From a bacterium (GTDB lineage Bacteria > UBP6 > UBA1177): a stretch of 64,000 nucleotides of DNA. Position numbers and translations under genes: made by a program. Every line of letters begins with the position of its first letter. The stretch's first letter is position 1. Positions 25,682 through 34,808 of the stretch are shown here, one piece after another. The notes under the pieces are model-generated. The model saw nothing but the letters and a program-made list of their open reading frames with translations, made no database searches and was not told the origin of the DNA. The stretch is taken from contig JAEESW010000003.1 in the NCBI GenBank assembly GCA_016290135.1, positions 62,001 to 126,000 on the forward strand, in the 5' to 3' direction.

Positions 25682-28126
25682 TTAATGGCATTCGCCGATT
25701 ATAACATCCAATTCATTAGGATTCGTTACGAAATTTACATAAGCGTCAGCATCCCAGATCGGAACAAGGACTGCATCCGAGTTGTCGTATGCGCATACCG
25801 GATGGTTTACAGGATCGATAGTGATTCCTTCGCTTTCCATTTTCGTGTCGGAAACGATAGCGTTGCCTTTCCATGCAGGGTTGCTGTCCGGACCTTTGAG
25901 TGAATTGTCCCATTTTACAACAGCGAGGACTTTCCACTCGTAAAGTTTGATTTTGAATTTCGTATTCATCTTTCCGTCTTCTTCAGTGCCGTAGCTGTCA
26001 GCCGGTCTGTCGGAACCTGCTTTTCTCGGTGCATAGTCACCGTCAAGAAGGATATCGACTTTTGCTTCGATCTCGTGAGCGCCGTCTTCACCGGTGTAGT
26101 TCGGATCGCAGCGGTCAAAACCGTCGTTGAACTTCGACAGGCAGTTTACGTATCCGACAACAACGAGATACTGGTCGTCAATAACATCGACATCGGGTTT
26201 TCCGTCGCCGTCCTTGTCATCGATCGGACCAAGACCTATCGTCTCGGGGTTCTCGAAGTTACCGCCGCCCCATACGTTATCGATATCGAGCGAAGCGTGC
26301 CACTGAATGGTTCCGCTGGCATCAACGCTGTCTGATGTCAGACCGTTGTCACCGAAGGAGCAGTCATCGTGGCGGTTGTATTCTTCGTCCATAGATATAT
26401 TGTCGTTTGTTTTCTGTTTGGTGCCGAGAAGACCGTCTTTGATGACCATTGCCGCATCATTTGCCGCTTCAAGGCTTGTTTTCTTTACAAGGTGGATATC
26501 AAGGTCTGTCTGGACTCCTTCTTTGGATTCCATTTCAGCTCTCGTTCTGAAACCCTGTTTCCATGAAAGCTGTGCAACCACACGAGCCTGCGGGATGATC
26601 TTCGGAACGACAGTGATGTCGGTCGTATCGCTGACAAGGTCTGTCTCTTTGTCGACAGTCTCAGCCTGGATGTTGATCTTGTAATATTTCGTACGGGTAG
26701 CTTCGCAGGATTTCTGGTGGCAGAGCAGGTATTCCGAAAGTTTCATAAAGAAGAACTTGTCGGGGTTCTGCGGATCGTAAGAGGGCTCGCTGCCGCATTT
26801 TTTGCACTCTTCCTCGTTGTAGGAATCGTTTGCGTCATCGTATTTGACCGGCGTGATCATAAGACCGGTGAAAGTCGCTCTCTTCGGATTGTCTCTTCCG
26901 TTGTCTGCAAGCCACTGGCCGGCGGAAGCATCCATGTCGGTAAGTCTGAGTCTGGATTCATCACGGAGAGGAGTCGGAGATTCTTTCATTTCCCATTTAT
27001 ATTTAATGTAGTATCTCGACTGCCAGTCCTTGAGGCACTGTTCAGGCATATCCGGATCCGAAACGCAGGTCTCTTTAAGATCCATGCGGACGGGGTCATA
27101 AATGTTTTTGTAGGACATCGGCGGGGTTACCGGATATTCAAAATTGACATGGATTATCGGTTTTGGCGGTTTGTTGGGCTGTCTGGTGATCTGGATCCTG
27201 TAGCTCGTCGAGCTTTCGCCGCATGTGTCGGTCTTGCCTTTCGTCGGATCGTTGGTGCAGATCTCGATCGAGAAGTCGCCGTTCTGTCTGTATTTGAGGA
27301 CATCGTCATCAAGTCTTTCTGACGGAGGATTGTCCTTGAGAGAAGTTGCAGCAGCTTTGTCGTAGCTCAGACGGATCTTGAACTTCGAGTTGTATTTTTT
27401 CTCGTCGAAGCCTTTTTTGCAGGTCTTTTCAGCGGAGTCGAGCTGAAGCGGGCAGAGGGAAGCGATAGCGTCTTCCTTGTTTTCGCCCAGATAGTCGAAA
27501 GTAAGGCCTTTTGCGTTGTAGCCTTCAGCCGCAATGCCGTTTTCCATCTTCTGGATTTCGATCTGGAAAAGTTTCTTGTATGTTTCGTTCTCGAGTTCAG
27601 CGATAAGCTGGCCGTTCGGGTCGATCATGTTGATCTTTCTGATCTTAAGTTCGCCCGTAACACCGCGGTTGTATATCTCGAATTCCTCGGTGATCACGTC
27701 TGCGACAGCAGCTCTTACTGTTTTTACGTAGACAGGAGCTTCTTCTTCGATGACTGCGCCGGGTTCTCCGTCAGCGTCCGGAGTCTCGGTTGCATCAGCA
27801 TCTTCGACCGGCTCGGTGTCTTCGTCAGCGTCCGTGTCAGCCGTAGAATCGGTATCTGCGTCCGTGTCGGCATCTGTGTCGGCATCCGTGTCGGCGTCTG
27901 TGTCGACCGGAGAATCGGTATCTGCGTCCGTATCAGCAGGTTCCGTGTCCGTATCTCCCGGTTTGTCGGTGTCTGCATCGCTTCCGTCATCCCAAGGATA
28001 GTAAGCGAAGACCATTTTTGCCGGGTTCGACGCGATTTCGGGTTTTCCTTCAACATCGTAGCTGTTGCATGACGCGAGAAGTGCAATACCAATGAGCAAC
28101 AGCGTAACTACCAGTAATCTCTTCAT
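25682..28126 (-). CDS. Large surface lipoprotein with Asp-Thr-Asp repeats
   Basis: 814 aa. Lipobox LLASC (Cys19); residues ~45-105 are a low-complexity DTDADTD linker. Beyond that lie several beta-rich domains with scattered Cys pairs (CSLCPLQL-like, CKKCGSEP, CDPNY) and a segment DLDIHLVKK ... WHASLDIDNVWGGGNF ... DDKDGDGKPDVDV; the last has calcium-binding DxDxDG spacing. The start at 28126 has GGAGGTTC upstream and a strong promoter further up. No enzyme domain recognised; a Ca-dependent adhesion or structural surface role is plausible. Confidence 0.8.
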   Translation of the reverse strand: MKRLLVVTLLLIGIALLASCNSYDVEGKPEIASNPAKMVFAYYPWDDGSDADTDKPGDTDTEPADTDADTDSPVDTDADTDADTDADTDADTDSTADTDADEDTEPVEDADATETPDADGEPGAVIEEEAPVYVKTVRAAVADVITEEFEIYNRGVTGELKIRKINMIDPNGQLIAELENETYKKLFQIEIQKMENGIAAEGYNAKGLTFDYLGENKEDAIASLCPLQLDSAEKTCKKGFDEKKYNSKFKIRLSYDKAAATSLKDNPPSERLDDDVLKYRQNGDFSIEICTNDPTKGKTDTCGESSTSYRIQITRQPNKPPKPIIHVNFEYPVTPPMSYKNIYDPVRMDLKETCVSDPDMPEQCLKDWQSRYYIKYKWEMKESPTPLRDESRLRLTDMDASAGQWLADNGRDNPKRATFTGLMITPVKYDDANDSYNEEECKKCGSEPSYDPQNPDKFFFMKLSEYLLCHQKSCEATRTKYYKINIQAETVDKETDLVSDTTDITVVPKIIPQARVVAQLSWKQGFRTRAEMESKEGVQTDLDIHLVKKTSLEAANDAAMVIKDGLLGTKQKTNDNISMDEEYNRHDDCSFGDNGLTSDSVDASGTIQWHASLDIDNVWGGGNFENPETIGLGPIDDKDGDGKPDVDVIDDQYLVVVGYVNCLSKFNDGFDRCDPNYTGEDGAHEIEAKVDILLDGDYAPRKAGSDRPADSYGTEEDGKMNTKFKIKLYEWKVLAVVKWDNSLKGPDSNPAWKGNAIVSDTKMESEGITIDPVNHPVCAYDNSDAVLVPIWDADAYVNFVTNPNELDVIIGECH
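27852..27911 (-). repeat. 12-bp tandem repeat coding for (Asp-Ala/Thr)n linker
   Basis: Five consecutive 12-base units read on the plus strand as GTGTCGGCATCY and variants, coding on the minus strand for the DTDADTDADTD linker. A 21-base direct repeat flanks the array (starting near 27845 and 27911), so slippage could change linker length. Confidence 0.75.
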
Positions 28127-28180
28127 TTTTTCTGAACCTCCAATAAATATTCCAAGAATCACATAGCAAAACTTCGCGTA

Positions 28181-28208
28181 ATTATAGGAATAAGCGTTTA
28201 AAAGTCAA
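28181..28208 (-). promoter_or_regulatory. Strong promoter of the large lipoprotein gene
   Basis: Minus strand: -35 TTGACT (28203-28208), 16-bp spacer, -10 TATAAT (28181-28186), giving a leader of ~45 bases to the ATG at 28126. Confidence 0.78.
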
Positions 28209-28271
28209 AAATAAAAAATGAAATCTGAAAAATTATTTCGCCGGGACTTTTTTGCCGTGGATCAGCCGGCA

Positions 28272-29864
28272 TTATTCTTTTACGCATCTGACTGAATATC
28301 CGTCTGCGCGGCCTCCGATCGCCTTCGGGGAAGCGGAAACTGCCTCTCCGAACTGAAAGGCAAGGGCGTAAGCTCCGCACGGGACGTAACTCTCTTCCGA
28401 ATCGTCGGCATCGGCGTACCAGTAGTTTCCCCAAAGTCCGGCTTTGCTTCCCATCAGCATCGCGTAAGATCCGTCGTAGCGGGCTGCGGCCGGGAAATAC
28501 GAGTGTGCTCCGTCTTCGGGGTTAAGCAGGATATACCAGCCGTTTCTGTAGTCATTTTCGTCAATTACACTGTCAGAATTGATGTCGTAGACGGAAAATC
28601 CTGCGATATCGGTCTCGTAGCCTCCGCTTGAAGTGAAGAAGTCGAAAGTTCCGAGCTTCGGTACTCTGTAACCTGCAGGGCACGGGTCAAAAAGGCTCTT
28701 TCCGCCGTCTGAGCCGCCCCAGAGCGCCGGATTCGAGAACTCTTTGCGCAGCCAGTCGCGGCACTCAGCATACTGGGAGTAGTTGCTTAAAACTGTCGTC
28801 GGGTTGGAAATCGCATATTCAAGCGTGTTGCTGTCGCTGTTTTCCCAAGATGAATGGGCGATCTCAACTTCATTTCCCTCCGCATCGTAAACAGGAACAG
28901 GCATTGTCGAGGTAGTTCCGCCCGAAGCAACAGGTGAAGCCGGAAAAGGATCCTTTCTTCCCCACTGGTAAAGCAGTCCGTGGCTTCCGAGATAATTGAA
29001 AGAAAGCGACGTCGCGCCGAGATTTCTGTCCATCACCATAACGCCGTCTGCTGTTTTTACGTCTGTTATATCTTCGTCCGAAAGCCAGATATGCCAGCTC
29101 CAGATTATATTCCCCGCCTCATCAAGCGCGGCTACAATAGCGTTTCCGCTCAGATTTTTTGCGGAAAAATATATCCGTCCGTCTTTAAGTTTGAGCGAAT
29201 CGATCAGACCGTTTTTATCGCTCTGCCAGACGAGTTTTACGCCTTTAGGATCAAGTTTTTCATCATTAAAATCAACGCCTTCGACTCTGCTGCCGTTTCC
29301 TCTGACGGTTGCGTCAAAACTGTATTCTCCCGCAGTTTGGACGATGTAGCAGTTCGCCGTTCCGGCTTCGGAAAGGTCGGGACCTGTTTTGCGCAAACAA
29401 ATACCGTCATTTTCGCTCCATATAAAGCCCGCCTTACAGACAAAATGGCAATCTCCAGACTCTTCATTGTATTCTGGAATCAATTTTTCTGGTTCATACT
29501 CCCAACCTCCGTTGGCAAATTTGTCGCTGTAATGGTCAGAACCGTTCCACTCACTGTTTGCCGGTTTGCTTTTACACTTCCAAGTACAAATTAAGGTCGT
29601 TTCATCCCAGGATCCGCCAAAATCCAAACAATCGCTCTTTTGTTTTTCAGGAGGTCTCGAACTGTCATCAACGGGTTCAGGATAGTTGGGATCAGTATCA
29701 GTCTCTGAATCGCTGTCGTCCGTCGGATCCGTTCCGGTATCGGCTGCGTCTTCATCAGTTACGGAATCTGTGGTGTCGGTTTCATCTTCGTTTTTCGAGC
29801 TGCTGCCGCATGAAATCAGAAAAAACAGACAGAAAATCGTGAAAGCAAGAAGTGATTTTTTCAT
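28272..29864 (-). CDS. FISUMP-domain surface lipoprotein
   Basis: 530 aa. Lipobox LISC (Cys19), then an Asp/Thr/Ser linker (~20-75), a middle Cys-containing part with CTWKCKSKP and CHFVCKAGF, and residues ~200-528 forming a Fibrobacter succinogenes major paralogous (FISUMP) domain: MVMDRNLGATS, LLYQWGRKDPFP, FDPCPAGYRVP, WYADADDSEES and the ending GYSVRCVKE. Start at the ATG (29864) preceded by GGAGAAAA. FISUMP proteins are surface lipoproteins of unknown function. It lies downstream of the LRR lipoprotein, separated by a hairpin repeat. Confidence 0.83.
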   Translation of the reverse strand: MKKSLLAFTIFCLFFLISCGSSSKNEDETDTTDSVTDEDAADTGTDPTDDSDSETDTDPNYPEPVDDSSRPPEKQKSDCLDFGGSWDETTLICTWKCKSKPANSEWNGSDHYSDKFANGGWEYEPEKLIPEYNEESGDCHFVCKAGFIWSENDGICLRKTGPDLSEAGTANCYIVQTAGEYSFDATVRGNGSRVEGVDFNDEKLDPKGVKLVWQSDKNGLIDSLKLKDGRIYFSAKNLSGNAIVAALDEAGNIIWSWHIWLSDEDITDVKTADGVMVMDRNLGATSLSFNYLGSHGLLYQWGRKDPFPASPVASGGTTSTMPVPVYDAEGNEVEIAHSSWENSDSNTLEYAISNPTTVLSNYSQYAECRDWLRKEFSNPALWGGSDGGKSLFDPCPAGYRVPKLGTFDFFTSSGGYETDIAGFSVYDINSDSVIDENDYRNGWYILLNPEDGAHSYFPAAARYDGSYAMLMGSKAGLWGNYWYADADDSEESYVPCGAYALAFQFGEAVSASPKAIGGRADGYSVRCVKE

Positions 29865-29884
29865 TTTTTTCTCCGTGGTTGCTT

Positions 29885-29950
29885 GCGGCGGCGCGGGAAT
29901 AGGGAGTTTAGGGAGCCTAGGGAGTATAAGGAGTTTAGAGAGACGCCGCC
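29885..29950. repeat. GC-stem hairpin enclosing a 9-bp tandem repeat (element A)
   Basis: GGCGGCG (29887-29893) pairs with CGCCGCC (29944-29950). Between them are about five copies of a 9-base unit AGGGAGNNT (29901-29943). Located in the 101-base gap between the LRR and FISUMP lipoprotein genes. Same architecture as the elements at 36214, 50528 and 62725, but with a different unit. Confidence 0.75.
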
Positions 29951-29965
29951 AAAAACTATTTTGCA

Positions 29966-30838
29966 TTATTTTGTCTGGACTTTTTTGCCTAAGATCTTGC
30001 AGCCGCGCGCTTCGAGGTCTGCGACGCTGTCAAAGGAGTAGATCGAGTTCATTTCGACATCTACGAGTTTGAGTTTCGGGTGGTCGTTGATCGGCGCGAG
30101 GTCGCGGAGCTGGTTGTCCTGCATGTAAAGTTCTTCAAGAGACAAAAGTTTTCCGAGGACGAGGATGATGTCGATACGGTTTATGTTGAGGCTCAGGACT
30201 TTGAGTTTCTGCAGGGGTTTGAGCGGGAAAATCTCGATGACGGCGTTGTCGTTGAGGTAGAGATGCGTCAGTTCGGTGAGGTCTGCTATCTGCGCGACAT
30301 CGCTTATACGATTGCTGTTGAGATAAAGTTTTTTGAGCTTTTTGAGCTGCGTGAAATCGGCCAGCCCCTGGATGCCGTTGCGGCTGAGGTCGAGTTCCTC
30401 AAGATTGACGAGGCTTTTGACGGGGCGCATGTCGCCGATGAAGTTCTTGTCGAGGTTGAGATAAGTCAGGTTCGTCAGGTTTTCAAGCGGATACATTGTT
30501 TTGATCTCGTTTTCGCCGAGATCGAGGTGCTTGAGCTTAGTGAGCTGCGAAAGCATCGAAATATCTTCGATCTTGTTCTTTTTCAGGACGAGTTTTTCGA
30601 GATTCGGAAGTTTTTCGATGCCTTTGATGCTGTTTATGAGCGATTCGCCGAACGGATTGGCTTTGAGCGTCTCTTCGGTGTTTGAACAGTCAAGTTCCTG
30701 GATTTCCTCAAACTTCTTGTCAAGTTTTTTGATGCAGTTGATGAAGACTTTGTCTTCGAAGCCTTCGAAATTCTGCCCCGAACTGCATGAGACGACCAGG
30801 AATAAGACCGAAAGGAGCGGAATGAGTGAAAATTTCAT
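29966..30838 (-). CDS. Leucine-rich-repeat lipoprotein (internalin-like repeats)
   Basis: 290 aa. Lipobox LVVSC (Cys18), then ~60 residues without repeats and about nine 22-residue LRRs of the internalin type (L..L..L.L..N.I.DI..L), e.g. LKHLDLGENEIKTM and LEELDLSRNGIQGL, ending near residue 275. These form a solenoid for protein-protein contacts at the cell surface. It begins 17 bases after the stop of the PII-like gene (30856) on the same strand, so it could be read from the DUF1538 promoter; the binding partner is unknown. Confidence 0.88.
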   Translation of the reverse strand: MKFSLIPLLSVLFLVVSCSSGQNFEGFEDKVFINCIKKLDKKFEEIQELDCSNTEETLKANPFGESLINSIKGIEKLPNLEKLVLKKNKIEDISMLSQLTKLKHLDLGENEIKTMYPLENLTNLTYLNLDKNFIGDMRPVKSLVNLEELDLSRNGIQGLADFTQLKKLKKLYLNSNRISDVAQIADLTELTHLYLNDNAVIEIFPLKPLQKLKVLSLNINRIDIILVLGKLLSLEELYMQDNQLRDLAPINDHPKLKLVDVEMNSIYSFDSVADLEARGCKILGKKVQTK

Positions 30839-30855
30839 TTTTGACCTCTTAAAAA

Positions 30856-31956
30856 TTATTTTTTCTTTTTGTCGGTGTAGGAAAACGCGGTGCCGCTCTT
30901 TTTGACGATGATCTTTCCGTCGGTCTTGTCTGAAAAGAAGCCCGCTTTGACGAGTGCTGTGAGTATTTTCTTGCGCTGTGTCGTGCCGATGACCATGTCG
31001 GAGATCTCCATCGATTTTTTAGCGAAACCGTCCTTGGTCTTGGTCATCTCGCGGCAGTTGGATATCGTGGCGCCGCTTGCTCCTGCCGACATAGCCGCGT
31101 CGAGCATCTCCTTCGACTGCGTGTCGTTGCAGATGAGCATGATGTTTTCAAGGTCGGTCATATAGGTGCGCTCGACAGCGTTTTTGGCGTTGAGTGTGCG
31201 TTTCCTCCACTCAGTGCCGCCCTGGATCGAGTCGATGACGCTGATTATCTGACCCATGCTGGCAGCCGCGCGGTTTGCGCCGAAGAAGGTCTTCGTGTCG
31301 AGAGTCGCCATGCTGACGGGATACGAGAAGATAAATCCCATGCCGGGACGGTCAAGGTGGCCGCCTTCGATGAGGAGATCCATCATTCCCTGAGCGTCGT
31401 GTTTCGCTACGGCGATGTTTATCGTCTCTTTTTCAGCCGGGATCGTGATCCTGATGAGCCCCATCCTGTCGCGGATCCCGCCGCCGATGCCGTAGGAGAT
31501 CATCGGAACGCACGAACCTTTGTCGATCGCGGTCTTTGCAAGGGCAAGGCCTCTTCCGCGCTGGGTGATGGCGCATATTCCCATGTAGTTCGACTGCGCG
31601 CTTTCAAACTGGAAGTCGAATTCGTCGAAATTTTCGTTGTTGTCGCTGTTTTCGATGAGGACCGCCGGTTCCGTGAATATCGAGCCGCGCCCTTCCTGCG
31701 AGAGGTCTGCACCGTAGACGATCTTGTCGAAGACTTGCTTTTCATCGGCTGTCGGAACATAGAAATGGTATGTTTCGAGAATGTTTTCGGCGATACCTTT
31801 GCGGTTGAAAAGCCAGTGCTTGTCGGTCGAAACGATCGAGCTGCTGCGCTGGAGGATATATTCGTCGATGCCGCATTCCTTCAGGGCTTCAGCCACTTTC
31901 GGAGAGACATTTTTATAGACGCTGCAAGTGAATTTCGCTATATTTGTAAATTTCAT
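30856..31956 (-). CDS. Triple PII-like signalling protein (DUF1538 partner)
   Basis: 366 aa. Three PII(GlnB)-like modules can be outlined: ~5-105 (weakest), ~125-215 (MGICAITQRGRGLALAKTA, then SYGIGGG and GGHLDRPGMGFIF) and ~270-360 (LICNDTQSKEMLDAAMSAGASGATI, shortened here, then DGKIIVKKSG). Genes for PII-like proteins commonly accompany DUF1538 membrane proteins, and here the start overlaps the DUF1538 stop by one base (TAATG). It probably binds a nucleotide or small ligand and controls the membrane partner; ordinary PII proteins have one ~112-aa module. Confidence 0.72.
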   Translation of the reverse strand: MKFTNIAKFTCSVYKNVSPKVAEALKECGIDEYILQRSSSIVSTDKHWLFNRKGIAENILETYHFYVPTADEKQVFDKIVYGADLSQEGRGSIFTEPAVLIENSDNNENFDEFDFQFESAQSNYMGICAITQRGRGLALAKTAIDKGSCVPMISYGIGGGIRDRMGLIRITIPAEKETINIAVAKHDAQGMMDLLIEGGHLDRPGMGFIFSYPVSMATLDTKTFFGANRAAASMGQIISVIDSIQGGTEWRKRTLNAKNAVERTYMTDLENIMLICNDTQSKEMLDAAMSAGASGATISNCREMTKTKDGFAKKSMEISDMVIGTTQRKKILTALVKAGFFSDKTDGKIIVKKSGTAFSYTDKKKK

Positions 31957-33869
31957 TATCTGCCTCCGTTGTTTGCATTCTGCATTTTCTTTGCCTTGCG
32001 GCTCGCGCTGATCCCCATGAGGAGAACGGCGAGGATCGGGCAGGCTGAAGCCATGCTGAGGATGCCGAAACCTTCGACTACGCCTTCAACTCTGGCTCCG
32101 AGTCCAAGACCCATTGCAAGAACGAGCGGAACTGTGACGGGACCAGTGGTGACGCCCGCGCTGTCCCAGCCGATGTTGACATACTGCTCATCGGAGATCG
32201 CCGTGAGGACGAGCAGGATCAGGTATGACGGAACGAGCATCCAGAAGATCTGAATGTTCCAGATGATCTTGACTGCTCCGAGCGCGATCCCGAGGCCGAC
32301 TCCGAAAGCGACCGCGTAGATGAGCGTCGTCTTCTTGAAAGTACCGACAGAAAGTTCCTCGACTTTCATTCCGAGCGCGTTGAGAGCAGGTTCGGCGAGT
32401 GTCGCTCCGAAACCCATGATGAATGCGAAAAGTATGACGATCAAGTATCCGCCGCTGCCGCCGTTTTTGCCGAAAATGGGGCCTATCTGCGGAATGTAGC
32501 GGTAGATCTTCTTAGGCTCGTCGTAGTTTTTCTCGACGAACGGGATCTGCGAATATTTGTTTTCACCCTCTTTTTTGAAGAAAAACTCGTTGACTTCGCC
32601 GTCCGGAGTGATCGACTTCTGAACGATAGCCTTGTCGAAATTGTGCATCGTCTCCTGACTGTCGCTCAGTTCTATCGCGCTGAAAGAAGCGGGAAGACGC
32701 GAGCCTACCTGCGTTCCGATCTTGGAAAGGCCGTATTCCATGCCTATTCCGAAAAGTCCCATTCCGAGGATGGAAATGAAGATGCCGAGGAAGATCTCAT
32801 CCTTTTTCGGCAGTTTTTCACGGAGAAGGACGACGAAAACGAGAAGGATGAAGATCGTGAGCGGAAGGATAGCCTTTGCCGCTTCGAAGAATTTGTCGCT
32901 TGCGACATTGACAAGGTTTATAGCCTCTTCGACTGCTTCGTCCGCCGAAAGAGCCGCTTCGGAAAACTGCTGCTTCACAGCTTCGAATCTCTCTTCCGTT
33001 CCGACTATCTGGAGAGCTTTAGCATGGTTTGCATCGCTGAAGAAATCGGTCTGCGACATCGGTCCGGGAAGGCCCATGTTGAGCACTGCGCCGAAGATAT
33101 ATACTGCAAGGATCGGGAACGCACTGGCCAAAGTTACGACACCGAAACCCATAGAATCGCTGTCTTCGCCGCCCACGGTCCTGCATATACCGATACCGAG
33201 AGCGAGAACGAGCGGAACAGTTACGGGGCCTGTCGTGACCGCGCCGCAGTCCCAGGCAAGACCTGTTATGTAAAGCAGGTTCGGATCAAAAACTCCCCAC
33301 AGTGTGAAGACGAGAAGGAGCGGAATAACTATTAAAATGAAAGGTTTGAGCGAGATCGACTTCATGAATCTGAGCATGCCGGCAATGACCGCGATGCCGA
33401 CGCCGATCCCGACGAAAGCGACAAGATATTCGGCTTTCTGGTTGAGCATTACGAAGAGAAGAGGTGCTTCCCACGGCTTTACGAAAGAGCCGTTTGCCTT
33501 GAGTATCGCGATCGAAGGTTCCGCGTAAGTCGCGCCGAAACCGAGGATGAAGCTGAACGCGATGATCGTGAAAAGCCCGCTTTTAAGCGGCAGTTTGATA
33601 CCCAGAATTTCGCCGAGCGGCATGATCCCTAAGAAAAGACCTTCAAGGAAGAAGGCAAGACCTAAGATCACAAGGCCGATACCGACTGAAATTACGCCCG
33701 CTTCGTATATCGGCATTCCCAGGATCGTCGACTGGAAGAAAATGAGGTAGATGACGACCGGAAGGACCGAGACGAGCTGTTCCTTGAGTTTGTCCTTACA
33801 GAAGCCGAGCAGCATCATCATTGACTGTTTCAGCGGAATTTTGAGTTTTTCCTGTTTGTTAGAAGCCAT
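31956..33869 (-). CDS. DUF1538 membrane protein with two homologous halves
   Basis: 637 aa inner-membrane protein with roughly 14 hydrophobic segments. Each half contains the DUF1538 signatures: GFGATYAEPSIAIL and GFGATLAEPALNALG, and WDCGAVTTGPVTVPLVLALG and WDSAGVTTGPVTVPLVLAMG. An extended soluble loop lies between the halves. The start at 33869 is supported by GGAG 8 bases upstream and by the promoter position; earlier in-frame ATGs would leave almost no leader. Transport function is suspected for the family but the substrate is unknown. Confidence 0.85.
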   Translation of the reverse strand: MASNKQEKLKIPLKQSMMMLLGFCKDKLKEQLVSVLPVVIYLIFFQSTILGMPIYEAGVISVGIGLVILGLAFFLEGLFLGIMPLGEILGIKLPLKSGLFTIIAFSFILGFGATYAEPSIAILKANGSFVKPWEAPLLFVMLNQKAEYLVAFVGIGVGIAVIAGMLRFMKSISLKPFILIVIPLLLVFTLWGVFDPNLLYITGLAWDCGAVTTGPVTVPLVLALGIGICRTVGGEDSDSMGFGVVTLASAFPILAVYIFGAVLNMGLPGPMSQTDFFSDANHAKALQIVGTEERFEAVKQQFSEAALSADEAVEEAINLVNVASDKFFEAAKAILPLTIFILLVFVVLLREKLPKKDEIFLGIFISILGMGLFGIGMEYGLSKIGTQVGSRLPASFSAIELSDSQETMHNFDKAIVQKSITPDGEVNEFFFKKEGENKYSQIPFVEKNYDEPKKIYRYIPQIGPIFGKNGGSGGYLIVILFAFIMGFGATLAEPALNALGMKVEELSVGTFKKTTLIYAVAFGVGLGIALGAVKIIWNIQIFWMLVPSYLILLVLTAISDEQYVNIGWDSAGVTTGPVTVPLVLAMGLGLGARVEGVVEGFGILSMASACPILAVLLMGISASRKAKKMQNANNGGR

Positions 33870-33903
33870 TTTTTTCTCCATAAAAGTTCCCAAAAAGCGG
33901 GCG

Positions 33904-33931
33904 ATTATACGCGAAAACCGATCGAGTTCAA
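33904..33931 (-). promoter_or_regulatory. Promoter of the DUF1538-PII operon
   Basis: Minus strand: -35 TTGAAC (33926-33931), 16-bp spacer, -10 TATAAT (33904-33909); the start of transcription should fall ~30 bases before the chosen ATG. Confidence 0.75.
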
Positions 33932-34021
33932 AAAAATAAATCTTTTGCTATTTTTCGGGTTTTGAGTAAAATTAATGCCGTTTTGTTTGATTACCGTTTT
34001 TTTATTTAAGGTGTTTGAAAC

Positions 34022-34366
34022 ATGAAAATAAGTGAAATTGTTACTCTTCTTAATGCAAAAATCGTATGCGGCGAGGAATTTACCGACCGCGAAATCGAAA
34101 GGGCGTTTGCATCGGATCTGATGAGCGACGTTCTTACAACTCCTTTTGACAACGGCGTTCTGATCACAGGGCTCGCAAACCCGCAGTCTGTAAGGACAGC
34201 CGACATGATGGATGTTTCTACAATAATCCTTGCGAGACGCAAAAAAGCGACCGAAGAAATGATCAGTCTGGCAAAGGAAAACGATGCCGTAATTATGGAG
34301 TGTCCGCTTTCGGTCTATCACATTTCGGGCATTCTTTACACTCACGGTCTTAATCCGGTTTATTGA
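34022..34366 (+). CDS. DRTGG-domain protein (hydrogenase-locus regulator type)
   Basis: 114 aa single-domain protein of the DRTGG type also found in HPr kinase-like and CBS proteins: KISEIVTLLNAKIVCGEE, SDLMSDVLTT, GVLITGLANPQSVRTADMMD, and a closing NDAVIMECPLSVYHISG. Small DRTGG proteins frequently sit with anti-sigma-type ATPases and sensory [FeFe] hydrogenases in fermentative bacteria, as here. A paralogue begins the second hydrogenase cluster at 44216. Ligand unknown. AAGGTGTTTG precedes the ATG. Confidence 0.78.
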   Translation: MKISEIVTLLNAKIVCGEEFTDREIERAFASDLMSDVLTTPFDNGVLITGLANPQSVRTADMMDVSTIILARRKKATEEMISLAKENDAVIMECPLSVYHISGILYTHGLNPVY

Positions 34367-34383
34367 TTTTTTCAGGGTGAGCC

Positions 34384-34797
34384 ATGAAGTTCGAGTATCA
34401 CGTGGAAGGCGGAGATTTCCTGAACGCGGGCAATGCTTCGGGGAACATCAAAAAAGTTCTCAAAAAACTCAATGTCGATCCTGGCGTGCTGAAACGTGTT
34501 GTCGTCGCGCTTTACGAAGCCGAGGTCAATATCGTGGCACACGCATACCGCGGAAACATCACCGCCGATATCTCGCCGCAGAAAATAGAGATAGTTCTCG
34601 ATGACGAAGGCCCCGGTATCCCCGACATCGGCCTTGCGATGCAGCAGGGTTATTCGACTGCATCTACAAAAGTGCGCGAAATGGGCTTCGGAGCCGGAAT
34701 GGGGTTGCCGAACATCAAGGCGAACACCGATGATTTGAAAATTGAAAGTGTAGTAGGCAAGGGGACAAAGATTACTCTTTCGTTTAACCTTGCGTAA
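34384..34797 (+). CDS. RsbW/anti-sigma-type ATPase
   Basis: 137 aa GHKL ATPase-only protein: N-box LYEAEVNIVAHAY, G1 box DDEGPGIPD, and G2-type GFGAGMGLPNIKANTDDLKI, as in serine-protein-kinase/anti-sigma factors of the RsbW/SpoIIAB group. It lies 17 bases after the DRTGG gene and 11 bases before the sensory hydrogenase-like gene, so a redox- or H2-sensing signalling module is likely. Confidence 0.82.
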   Translation: MKFEYHVEGGDFLNAGNASGNIKKVLKKLNVDPGVLKRVVVALYEAEVNIVAHAYRGNITADISPQKIEIVLDDEGPGIPDIGLAMQQGYSTASTKVREMGFGAGMGLPNIKANTDDLKIESVVGKGTKITLSFNLA

Positions 34798-34808
34798 ACG
34801 GAGGCCGC

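Noticed and set aside
27750-28001. Plus-strand Ser/Val/Ala repetitive open frame
   Set aside because: Antisense of the Asp/Thr linker of the large lipoprotein; repetitive only because the linker DNA is repetitive.
29885-29950. CRISPR-like reading of the short tandem repeats (elements A-D)
   Set aside because: Units are only 8-9 bases, contiguous with no unique spacers, and enclosed by a stem; no cas genes are present.
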